Shown: in pieces, positions 53,211-60,458 of the stretch | How the letters are laid out: the number at the start of each line of letters is the position of its first letter | Position numbering within the stretch: the first letter of the stretch is position 1 | Assembly: GCA_934725575.1 (NCBI GenBank) | Contig: CAKVCK010000009.1 | Location: forward strand, 55,562-119,561 | Length of the DNA: 64,000 nucleotides | DNA from: an uncultured Bacteroidales bacterium | GTDB taxonomy: Bacteria; Bacteroidota; Bacteroidia; Bacteroidales; UBA932 | Reading direction: 5' to 3' | Program-made: the position numbers and the translations under genes | Notes under the pieces: generated by a model | What the model saw: only the letters and a program-made list of their open reading frames with translations | Databases searched by the model: none | Told to the model about the DNA's origin: nothing

Positions 53211-53645
53211 ATGATAATAGCAGTCGATTTTGACGGAACAATCGTTGAACACAAATACCCGAAGATCGGAAAGGAGATCCCGTTCGCCGTGGACACCCTC
53301 AAGCGTCTTCAGGCCGATCATCATACCCTGATCCTCTGGTCTGTCCGCGAAGGCAGGCTCCTGAAGGAGGCGGTGGACTGGTGCCGAGAGCGTGGACTGG
53401 AGTTCTACGCCATCAACAGCAACCATCCGGAGGAATACTACGAAGGCGAGGACACGCCGACCTCACCCCGCAAGCTTAAGGCAGACCTGTTCATCGATGA
53501 CCGCAACTTCGGCGGCCTCCCCGACTGGGGCGTGATCTACCAGATGATCTCCGAAGGCCTCACCTTCCGGGAATATTACCTCAGCCAGTCCGGCAGTCAG
53601 GATGCGACCAGGAAAAAATCCTTCTGGAGCCGCCTGAAGAAATAG
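53211..53645 (+). CDS. HAD-like hydrolase (BT0820-like)
   Basis: 144 residues. MIIAVDFDGTIVEHKYP carries motif I, LILWSVREGRLLKEAVDWC motif II, and ADLFIDDRNFGGLPDW motif IV. A minimal, capless HAD phosphatase found in Bacteroidota surface polysaccharide loci. Cytoplasmic; probable sugar-phosphate or nucleotide phosphatase. 24 bp upstream of the cytidylyltransferase gene, so a small operon with a long leader. Confidence 0.8.
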   Translation: MIIAVDFDGTIVEHKYPKIGKEIPFAVDTLKRLQADHHTLILWSVREGRLLKEAVDWCRERGLEFYAINSNHPEEYYEGEDTPTSPRKLKADLFIDDRNFGGLPDWGVIYQMISEGLTFREYYLSQSGSQDATRKKSFWSRLKK

Positions 53646-53669
53646 AACCCACGTGGACATATTCATACA

Positions 53670-54425
53670 ATGAAAGCACAGATAACCACCGCGGTAATAA
53701 TGGCCGCCGGCTTGGGCACCCGCTTCGGCAAGTACACAGAGGCTATTCCCAAAGGCTTCATCGAGGCCGGCGGGAAGCCTATGGTCATCCGCTCCATCAA
53801 GACCCTGCTCAGCTGCGGCATCCAAAGGATCCTCATCGGCACCGGCTACAAGAAGGAAGCCTACGAGGCCCTGAAGACCCGCTACCCGCAGATCGAGTGC
53901 GTCTTCAGCCCAAGATATTCAGAGACGAACAGTATGTTCACGCTCTACAATATGCGTCAGGCCATCGGCGGCGACAGTTTCCTCCTTCTGGAGTCAGACC
54001 TCGTCTTCGAGCGCAAAGCCATCTCCTCCCTGCTTGAGTGTGAATATTCCAGCGCTATGCTGATCACCCCGGTCACAAAGTTCCAGGACCAATACTATGT
54101 CGAAATGGACTCCGACGGCAACCTCGCCGCCTGCTCCACCGACAAGACCGAGCTCACCCCTTCCGGCGAGCTGGTCGGCATCCACAAGATCGACACAAGT
54201 TTCTACCAAGCGATGTGCCGCGACTACTCCACCAAGCTCGCCACCCACCCCAAACTGGGTTATGAATATGAGCTCCTGGCCATCTCGCAGACAATCCTCC
54301 CCCTCCCCGTCCTGAAAGTCCCCGGTCTCCTCTGGTACGAGATCGACGACTCCAGCGACCTTGAATATGCCGAGACGCACATCGTCAGCAAGATAGACAC
54401 CCACGCCGCCCCTTGCCGTCATTGA
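53670..54425 (+). CDS. Nucleotidyltransferase, LicC-like (phosphocholine/phosphonate cytidylyltransferase family)
   Basis: 251 residues. AVIMAAGLGTRFGKYTEAIPKGF is the glycosyl-1-phosphate nucleotidyltransferase P-loop; LLLESDLVFE is the metal-binding Asp region; GLLWYEIDDSSDLEYAE resembles the LicC/CTP:phosphocholine and aminoethylphosphonate cytidylyltransferase C terminus. Would make a CDP-activated head group for decorating a surface polysaccharide. No transferase or kinase partner follows, because the defence genes begin 40 bp later; the rest of the locus may be missing or displaced. Confidence 0.78.
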   Translation: MKAQITTAVIMAAGLGTRFGKYTEAIPKGFIEAGGKPMVIRSIKTLLSCGIQRILIGTGYKKEAYEALKTRYPQIECVFSPRYSETNSMFTLYNMRQAIGGDSFLLLESDLVFERKAISSLLECEYSSAMLITPVTKFQDQYYVEMDSDGNLAACSTDKTELTPSGELVGIHKIDTSFYQAMCRDYSTKLATHPKLGYEYELLAISQTILPLPVLKVPGLLWYEIDDSSDLEYAETHIVSKIDTHAAPCRH

Positions 54426-54464
54426 ATATAACGCCTTACCGACTGTATATTCCTTAGCCACTTT

Positions 54465-55991
54465 ATGGATGTCAAGAAGCTAAAAGCGCTCATAATGATG
54501 GGAGAGTCCACCACCGTCCAGTTCAAGGAACGGGTGGACGATGCCTATAAGATCGGATGTGAGTTCGTCGCATTCAGCAACTCGCAAGGAGGACTTCTGG
54601 TTGTCGGTGTCAATGATAAGACCGGGGAAATCAGCGGGCTGACATACGAGGAGATCCAAAAGACATCGAATCTTTTGTCGAACGCCGCGTCAGACAATGT
54701 CTGCCCATCAATAACGATTATGATCGAGACTGTTCTGCTGGACGGGAAAGCCGTTGTCACCGCAAGAGTGGCTCAAGGACTTGACAAACCCTATAAGGAC
54801 AACAAAGGCATAGTCTGGATAAAGAATGGCTCCGACAAAAGGAAAGTATTCACCAACGAGCGGCTAAGGATCTTGATGCAGAGCTGCGGAAGGCTATTTG
54901 CGGACAGGGACAGCGTCCCTGAATCATCCTACAACGACATCTCTCTGCCGACGCTGAAGCTGTTTCTGATAGAGAAATATAGGAACAGCCTTGCTGAAGA
55001 CTTCCAAATATCAAGGTTGGACGATTTCTCGGTCGAGGATCTTGTCGGTAGAATCGCACCCGGAATCACACCACAGCAACTTCTGCAGAACACATCCTTG
55101 ATGGACAACGAAGGCAGACTGACATTGGCCGGCCTTCTGCTACTTGGAAAGAACATCCTGAAATTCTATCCGGTCTTCACTATCAGATGCATCGCTTTCG
55201 TAGGTAACGACCTGAGCGGAGACCGGTTCAGAGACCGCCTTGTCGGCACCGATATGGAGGGTAACCTCCTTACACAGTTCAAGGCCGCTATGGCATTCAT
55301 CAACCGGAACTTGAAAAGCCGTCAGGTCGAGAATGAGTTCAACAGCCTCCCGGCACTGGAAATCCCACCGCAAGTGTTTGTGGAGCTTATCGTCAACGCC
55401 TTGATACATCGTGACTTTTACCAGACCGCCCAAATAAGGCTCCTGATTTTTGACAACAGAGTCGAGATCCATAGTCCAGGCAACCTGCCTATGGACGTGA
55501 CAGAAGACACTCTGCTGAACGGAATATCCAAGCCTCGCAATCAATTGCTGTTCAACAACGCCGTCTACCTACTCCCATACGTAGGCATCGGCAGCGGAAT
55601 CGTCAGGGCATTCAGGGATTTCAAAGACATCACCTTTGAGAACAATCTGGCGACAGAGGAATTTGTCGCAACAGTCTGGAGATTAGAGGATAACACGATG
55701 ATTTCCGGGAAAGACCTAGAAAAAGACCTAGAAAAAGACCTAGAAAAAGACCTAGAAAAAGACCTAGAAAAAGACCTAGAAAAACTATCCGAGAATCAAA
55801 GAAAAATACTCATTTGCATCAAGGAAAACGAAAGTATAACTCAATCTCAATTGAGTAAGGAAGTCGGCATCAGCCCAAGGAATATCCGCAATAACATCAA
55901 CCGCTTGAAAGAGCTTGGTCTACTGACCCGCATCGGCCCCGACAAGGGCGGCCATTGGGAAGTCAAGGTCGCCAACCAAGCCAAATTTTAG
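54465..55991 (+). CDS. AlbA/Schlafen-type putative DNA-binding protein with (DLEK)6 linker and winged helix
   Basis: 508 residues. AlbA_2 (Schlafen) domain about 10-130 (TTVQFKERVDDAYKIGCEFVAFSNSQGG), middle region, a C-terminal ATPase-like HATPase_c_4 segment about 300-400 (VELIVNALIHRDFYQTAQIRLLIFDNRVEIHSPG), then a linker made of six DLEK units (12-bp DNA repeat, about 55709-55784) and a winged helix (NQRKILICIKENESITQSQLSKEVGISPRNI). Such proteins are transcription regulators or defence components. The repeat number could vary by slippage. First gene of the defence island; GAATAT is rarer than in the LicC-like gene. Confidence 0.75.
   Translation: MDVKKLKALIMMGESTTVQFKERVDDAYKIGCEFVAFSNSQGGLLVVGVNDKTGEISGLTYEEIQKTSNLLSNAASDNVCPSITIMIETVLLDGKAVVTARVAQGLDKPYKDNKGIVWIKNGSDKRKVFTNERLRILMQSCGRLFADRDSVPESSYNDISLPTLKLFLIEKYRNSLAEDFQISRLDDFSVEDLVGRIAPGITPQQLLQNTSLMDNEGRLTLAGLLLLGKNILKFYPVFTIRCIAFVGNDLSGDRFRDRLVGTDMEGNLLTQFKAAMAFINRNLKSRQVENEFNSLPALEIPPQVFVELIVNALIHRDFYQTAQIRLLIFDNRVEIHSPGNLPMDVTEDTLLNGISKPRNQLLFNNAVYLLPYVGIGSGIVRAFRDFKDITFENNLATEEFVATVWRLEDNTMISGKDLEKDLEKDLEKDLEKDLEKDLEKLSENQRKILICIKENESITQSQLSKEVGISPRNIRNNINRLKELGLLTRIGPDKGGHWEVKVANQAKF
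55709..55784. repeat. 12-bp in-frame tandem repeat (six copies)
   Basis: The 12-mer AAAGACCTAGAA repeats about six times without mismatch, encoding DLEK units between the ATPase-like and winged-helix domains. Perfect identity of copies suggests recent slippage. Confidence 0.9.
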
Positions 55992-56089
55992 TTTACTCCA
56001 CAAAAAGGAAGTTCAGGAACATCAGACATAATGAGAATAAATAAGTCATTGTTTTCTTTGAACTATTCCCATAAAAGTCATTGTCCACT

Positions 56090-56398
56090 ATGTCTAATAC
56101 AGATCGAAATAAAACCGCGGAATACGATGCAGTTATGCTAAAGAACTATAATTATTGCGTTGAATTATCACAATATGCGATTAATTCCATAGGATCCGGA
56201 ATTCAAGGTTATCTTAAGGAATCAGTTCTTCACAATGGAGTAGAGTACTTAAAAGCTAGAGATAAAAAAAGCATTGAATTAGACAGCAGACTAACTCCTA
56301 TGGATAAGGATCAGAGGAAAATCAACTCGGACGCAATCTACGATCTATTAGAAGCGAAGGCAAAAGACTTTCTGAGACGTAATGGCAAGCTGCTTTAA
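56090..56398 (+). CDS. Small hypothetical protein ahead of the Septu-like pair
   Basis: 102 residues from the ATG at 56090 (an ATG at 56081 is also in frame). Hydrophilic, largely helical, no known motif; the C-terminal half is charged (DQRKINSDAIYDLLEAKAKDFLRRNGKLL). AT-rich like the following genes and only 27 bp before the ATPase, so probably in the same operon and of accessory role (regulator, antitoxin or specificity subunit). Not recognised; it is not a reverse transcriptase, so this is not an obvious retron. Confidence 0.6.
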   Translation: MSNTDRNKTAEYDAVMLKNYNYCVELSQYAINSIGSGIQGYLKESVLHNGVEYLKARDKKSIELDSRLTPMDKDQRKINSDAIYDLLEAKAKDFLRRNGKLL

Positions 56399-56425
56399 AC
56401 CTGTTTTTAAGGCAATTTTTATATT

Positions 56426-57658
56426 ATGAGAATACAAAACATTCATATTCAAAATTTTCGGGGAATCCGTGATCTTCATATTACAGATGTTGATCCACAA
56501 ATGAATATCATTGTTGGCATTAATGGAGCTGGAAAAACAAGTTTCCTTGATGCTTTGTCAATTTTATTGTCGTGGATGATAGCGCGTATGAAGTCGGCCT
56601 CCGCAAAAGGAACCTCTCCCAAAGATTCAGATGTAAGTCTTGACTCCAAAACACCTTGCTCATTATCAATCACAATTGAAAATGGTGTTTCTTGGTCCAT
56701 TCATAAATCCAAAGCTTTTTCTTCACGCAACACCTCTTATAAAACAGATCTTGGGCAGATGACCGCATTTGCTGAAAGGGTTGTCCAAGGCGTGGATTCA
56801 GGTGGTAATGTACCTGTCATTATGTACTACCCAGTAGAAAGGGCCATCGCTTCTGCACCAGTTAATTTGCATAGATCCGAGCCTGTTATTTGGGATGTCT
56901 ATAAAGATGCGTTGTCGGGCAATGCGAATTTCAGGTCATTATTTGAATGGTATAGACGCCAGGAAGATATAGAAAATGAAATGATTCGGGATGATGCGAG
57001 ATACCGCGATCGCAGTTTAGACTCAGTGCGCCGTGCCATAGGATCTTTCTTCCCTGATTTTTCAGAACTTCGCGTGCGTAGAAGACCCCGTCAGGCTATG
57101 GTTGTCAAAAAAGGGAACAAGGTAATTGAGTTCTCTCAGTTGTCGCAAGGAGAAAAGTGTTATCTATCATTAGTTTGCGACATTGCAAGACGTTTGGCTA
57201 TCGCGAATCCTGGGCTGAATAATCCTTTAGAAGGGGAAGGTATAGTGTTAGTAGATGAAATAGATCTGCACCTACATCCGAAATGGCAATCTGAAACCGT
57301 TCCAAAATTAATGGAAGTTTTCCCGAACTGTCAGTTTTTTCTTTCCACACACTCCGCTATTGTTCTATCTGACATAAAGAAAAGTCAGATCATACCAATT
57401 AAAGAAGGCGATAAAGTCGACATATCATTTGATCCTTATGGAAAACTGTCGAGCCAAATTATGACTAACTACTTCGACACTCCACGCCAAAGAAGCAGAT
57501 CCGTCGCAAACGACATTGACAATGCTTTCATAGCTTTAAGAACAGGAGATGCGAAAGAATTCAACAAACTTTTCAACAAGCTCTTGCTCATCATCGGAGC
57601 GAGTGACACGGATATGGTCAACCTAAGGATTGAGGCGCAAAGAAGGGGGCTGATATGA
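56426..57658 (+). CDS. PtuA-like SMC/ABC-type ATPase (Septu-type defence)
   Basis: 410 residues. Walker A GINGAGKTS at 31-39, signature LSQGEK at 239-244, Walker B VLVDEIDLHLHP at 274-285 and switch FFLSTHSAIVLSD after it. Paired with an HNH protein through an ATGA overlap, the organisation of Septu systems (PtuA ATPase, PtuB nuclease). In these systems the ATPase controls a nuclease that degrades DNA or tRNA on infection. It is shorter than many PtuA proteins, so a related ATPase/HNH subtype is possible. Confidence 0.8.
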   Translation: MRIQNIHIQNFRGIRDLHITDVDPQMNIIVGINGAGKTSFLDALSILLSWMIARMKSASAKGTSPKDSDVSLDSKTPCSLSITIENGVSWSIHKSKAFSSRNTSYKTDLGQMTAFAERVVQGVDSGGNVPVIMYYPVERAIASAPVNLHRSEPVIWDVYKDALSGNANFRSLFEWYRRQEDIENEMIRDDARYRDRSLDSVRRAIGSFFPDFSELRVRRRPRQAMVVKKGNKVIEFSQLSQGEKCYLSLVCDIARRLAIANPGLNNPLEGEGIVLVDEIDLHLHPKWQSETVPKLMEVFPNCQFFLSTHSAIVLSDIKKSQIIPIKEGDKVDISFDPYGKLSSQIMTNYFDTPRQRSRSVANDIDNAFIALRTGDAKEFNKLFNKLLLIIGASDTDMVNLRIEAQRRGLI

Positions 57659-58272
57659 GAACGATAACCAAGTCTATGCCACCAGATTCCCTTGAACAAT
57701 TCAACAGAACACGACACACTGACTGGTCAGACATTCATCAGCCAGAGAATAAAAAGGTATACGAAGATTGTTTAGACAAAAGTATTGAAGATCAACATAA
57801 TCTATGTGGATATACCGAAATAGCTTTGATGCCAGCCACAAGGCACATTGACCATTATATCAAAAGAGATTTTGATCCACAACTAACTTTTGATTGGATG
57901 AATATGATTGCCGCAGTAAAGGATTATCGCTTTGGAGCCGATTGGAAAGACAAGCTAATCAAAAAGAAAGATTATGACAAGAATATACATCGCTATCAGA
58001 ATATTCTCAATCCAATTGTAGATGAAATGAACGACCGCTTCATCTTTTTCACCGATGGAACAATTGAGCCTTCGGATAGTAATGATTCCACAGCTGCCAA
58101 CACAATCAAAATATTTAATCTGAATGAGAGTTCTTTGAAATCCCGTCGAAAAGACATTATGCAAGATGTCCGTAATATGGCCGAGGGTGGTATAGACAAA
58201 GATTCAATTCTTAATTACCTAAAACGAGATGGATTCATAAGCGCAATTGAATATGAGCTGTCGCAGATTTAA
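57655..58272 (+). CDS. PtuB-like HNH family nuclease
   Basis: 205 residues. LCGYTEIALMPATRHIDHYIKRDFDPQLTFDWMNMI contains the PtuB-type HNH core: Cys51, His64 and His67 (HIDHY), and the FxWxN element; the second Cys of the usual CxxC is replaced by Tyr-Thr. The start overlaps the ATPase stop (ATGA). Presumed effector that cleaves nucleic acid when released by the ATPase. The C-terminal 80 residues are helical and unassigned. Confidence 0.75.
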   Translation: MRTITKSMPPDSLEQFNRTRHTDWSDIHQPENKKVYEDCLDKSIEDQHNLCGYTEIALMPATRHIDHYIKRDFDPQLTFDWMNMIAAVKDYRFGADWKDKLIKKKDYDKNIHRYQNILNPIVDEMNDRFIFFTDGTIEPSDSNDSTAANTIKIFNLNESSLKSRRKDIMQDVRNMAEGGIDKDSILNYLKRDGFISAIEYELSQI

Positions 58273-58318
58273 GCATTCAAAACAGATGATGATTTCACAA
58301 CGATAAAAGATAACTACG

Positions 58319-59638
58319 ATGATATACTTGCAAGATCTTAGATTGACCAATTTTAAATGTTTTGAGGAAACATTGACATTGGATTTTGGGAAATTGACTC
58401 TTCTTACAGGAGCGAACAGTACCGGAAAGAGTTCTTTGATGTATGGCATCTTAGGGGTACTGCAAAGCAAAGAATTTCCTTTGCAGTTTTCACCGACCGG
58501 AAATTACGTACAGATGGGAAACTTTTTAGAAATGGTCTTCAAGCACGAATCTGATAGGAATTTGGGTATCGGATTTTCATTGATAGATTCACAAAATAAA
58601 GAATATGTGATAGTTGACACTTTGTGGAAGTGCGATCCTGCTGGAAATCCACAAATAAAAAGATGTGAGTGCAAGGGTGACTTCTTTCATTATATTCTAA
58701 AAACTAATTCTTCAGGAAATCATATTCTTGATCTAGATATTACCCCAAATAAGAACAAGAAGAAATTGGAAATTGAGAATTTGCTCGAATATGCCAATGC
58801 CCAATTTCCCTCTAATAATGACACGTTAAAGTACCTTAGATATGCCACAAAAGAAACTCATATCAAGGATTTAGAAATGGAATCTTTCTCTGAGGATACG
58901 GGGGACGAGTTCAGATACCCATTAATGTTTGCCTTACAAGAGACGATGTCTATGATAAAAAAATATAATGGCAACGTCAACTATATTAGCTCATACCGTC
59001 AACCAGCTCAACGCATATATGCCGAAATGCCTGTTGCTTCAAGCAAGATAGCCCCTTCGGGAGAAGGGTTTATAAATGAACTTTTGAAGTGGAAAGACAA
59101 CAACCAGGATAAGTTCGCTCAATTTATTGAAGCGATGAAGTCTATCGAATTGCTAAGCGACGTGGAACCTGTAAGGTTGGGATCCGGCCAATTTAAAGTT
59201 GACGTGAAAGTACACGAGGATGACGAGATGACAAATCTTTGGGATGTAGGCTTTGGAATATCTCAAACGATGCCTATTATTATTGGAGATATCGAATTGG
59301 GAAATGGCTCAACACTGTATATATCGCAACCAGAGGTACATCTTCATCCAAGCGCACAAGCCAAGTTCGGAGATTATCTGGTGCAACAAATCAATAAAGG
59401 CAAACGTTATGTCATCGAATCTCATAGCGAATACCTGATGAATCGCTTACGTTTGTCTATTGTGCAAGGGCTAATTGCCGAGGAGGATGTTAATGTGTAC
59501 TATATGAGACAAGAGGATAGAAAAACTCATATTCATAAGGTCAAATTCAAGAAGAACGGCCAGATAGAAGGTGCGCCTCAAGATTTCTTTGACACTTATA
59601 TGATTGACGTAATGGATATAGCAATGAAAGCGCAATGA
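58319..59638 (+). CDS. DUF3696-type AAA ATPase
   Basis: 439 residues. Walker A GANSTGKSS at 31-39 in an SMC-like ATPase fold, TLYISQPEVHLHPSAQAKFGDYL as the D-loop/Walker B region (Gln-Pro-Glu instead of Asp-Glu), ESHSEYLMNRLR as switch, and a C-terminal DUF3696-like segment (GQIEGAPQDFFDTYMIDVM). Its stop overlaps the following PIN-domain gene (ATGA), indicating a two-gene toxin-like unit. Function unknown; the ATPase-plus-nuclease logic matches neighbouring defence pairs. Confidence 0.78.
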   Translation: MIYLQDLRLTNFKCFEETLTLDFGKLTLLTGANSTGKSSLMYGILGVLQSKEFPLQFSPTGNYVQMGNFLEMVFKHESDRNLGIGFSLIDSQNKEYVIVDTLWKCDPAGNPQIKRCECKGDFFHYILKTNSSGNHILDLDITPNKNKKKLEIENLLEYANAQFPSNNDTLKYLRYATKETHIKDLEMESFSEDTGDEFRYPLMFALQETMSMIKKYNGNVNYISSYRQPAQRIYAEMPVASSKIAPSGEGFINELLKWKDNNQDKFAQFIEAMKSIELLSDVEPVRLGSGQFKVDVKVHEDDEMTNLWDVGFGISQTMPIIIGDIELGNGSTLYISQPEVHLHPSAQAKFGDYLVQQINKGKRYVIESHSEYLMNRLRLSIVQGLIAEEDVNVYYMRQEDRKTHIHKVKFKKNGQIEGAPQDFFDTYMIDVMDIAMKAQ

Positions 59639-60102
59639 AAAAGGACATCTTTATAGATACAAATATTGCTTGCCGCTTTACCAATCCGATGGATCCAGAG
59701 ATGAAGAAACTTATCTCCTGGATTATGAAATATGATGAGAATAGTCAAGACAACGCCGTATTATTAGTGTCGAACAAATTGTTGCACGAATATCTTGCTT
59801 CTTGTAAAAGTGCTAACGGAGTCACAAGTATCCCTATAATTGTTAACAAGCTGACACAAGAAGGAAGATTGATGAAAACCAGTAATGCAGACATCAAGGA
59901 TTTTCAAAGACAGTATTTTACTAAAAAGGTGAAAAAGCACCTGCGGTCTAACCAAGAAGATCGAAATCACATCCCGGTAGTTTTGCTTTCGGAAAGGAAA
60001 TACGCTCTGACAAATGATGAAAAGTTCACCTTTGATCTGGAACATTTCCCCGGCTTTAATGTCATAGTAAGTTCTCGTCCTGAAAACTTACCATACGAAT
60101 AA
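59635..60102 (+). CDS. PIN-like domain ribonuclease, partner of the DUF3696 ATPase
   Basis: 155 residues. The four acidic residues expected in PIN nucleases can be placed: Asp8 (IFIDTN), Glu52 (LLHEYL), Asp109 (QEDRNHIPV) and Asp128 (TNDEKF). PIN proteins cleave RNA and are typically toxins, but no antitoxin is next to it; instead it overlaps the ATPase gene by 4 bp, suggesting that the ATPase holds or triggers it. Cytoplasmic. Domain assignment is by motif only. Confidence 0.65.
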   Translation: MKKDIFIDTNIACRFTNPMDPEMKKLISWIMKYDENSQDNAVLLVSNKLLHEYLASCKSANGVTSIPIIVNKLTQEGRLMKTSNADIKDFQRQYFTKKVKKHLRSNQEDRNHIPVVLLSERKYALTNDEKFTFDLEHFPGFNVIVSSRPENLPYE

Positions 60103-60458
60103 GCAGAAACCTGTTGTCCATAGAATAATACAAAAGCGCTGAATCATAAGGTCAAGAACATTGATATCATCGGTGAAGGCTCTAACTTCTTGACAGATTA
60201 GTTCATAGACAGCCACAATCAATGCCAAAATTGTTAAGCGGCATTTGAGTGCTAAGAACCTCATTAAACTAGAAAACTATCAATAAACATAAACGAGGAT
60301 TAGCACTATGGAGGCCAATTGTTGCAATACATTCAACTTTGAAACAAGTTCTCAATTAACCATCTACAAATAACCATATTCATTTCAGAACGTTAGACAG
60401 TTAACAAGAGGGATAGTGACAGCTATTCAAACAAGTAGACGTATAACTAATCATAATA
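60103..60458. other. 356-bp AT-rich intergenic region in the defence island
   Basis: No ORF of note on either strand. An imperfect stem (GTGCTAA..CCTC near 60249 with GAGG..TTAGCAC near 60295-60306) is the only structure seen. It separates the PIN gene from the SIR2 gene and probably contains the latter's promoter; no exact TAnnTTTG box could be chosen with confidence. Confidence 0.4.

Noticed and set aside
56090..58272. Retron with PtuAB effectors
   Set aside because: ATPase/HNH pairs also serve as retron effectors, but no reverse transcriptase or msr/msd-like region is present; the upstream gene is a 102-residue unknown protein.
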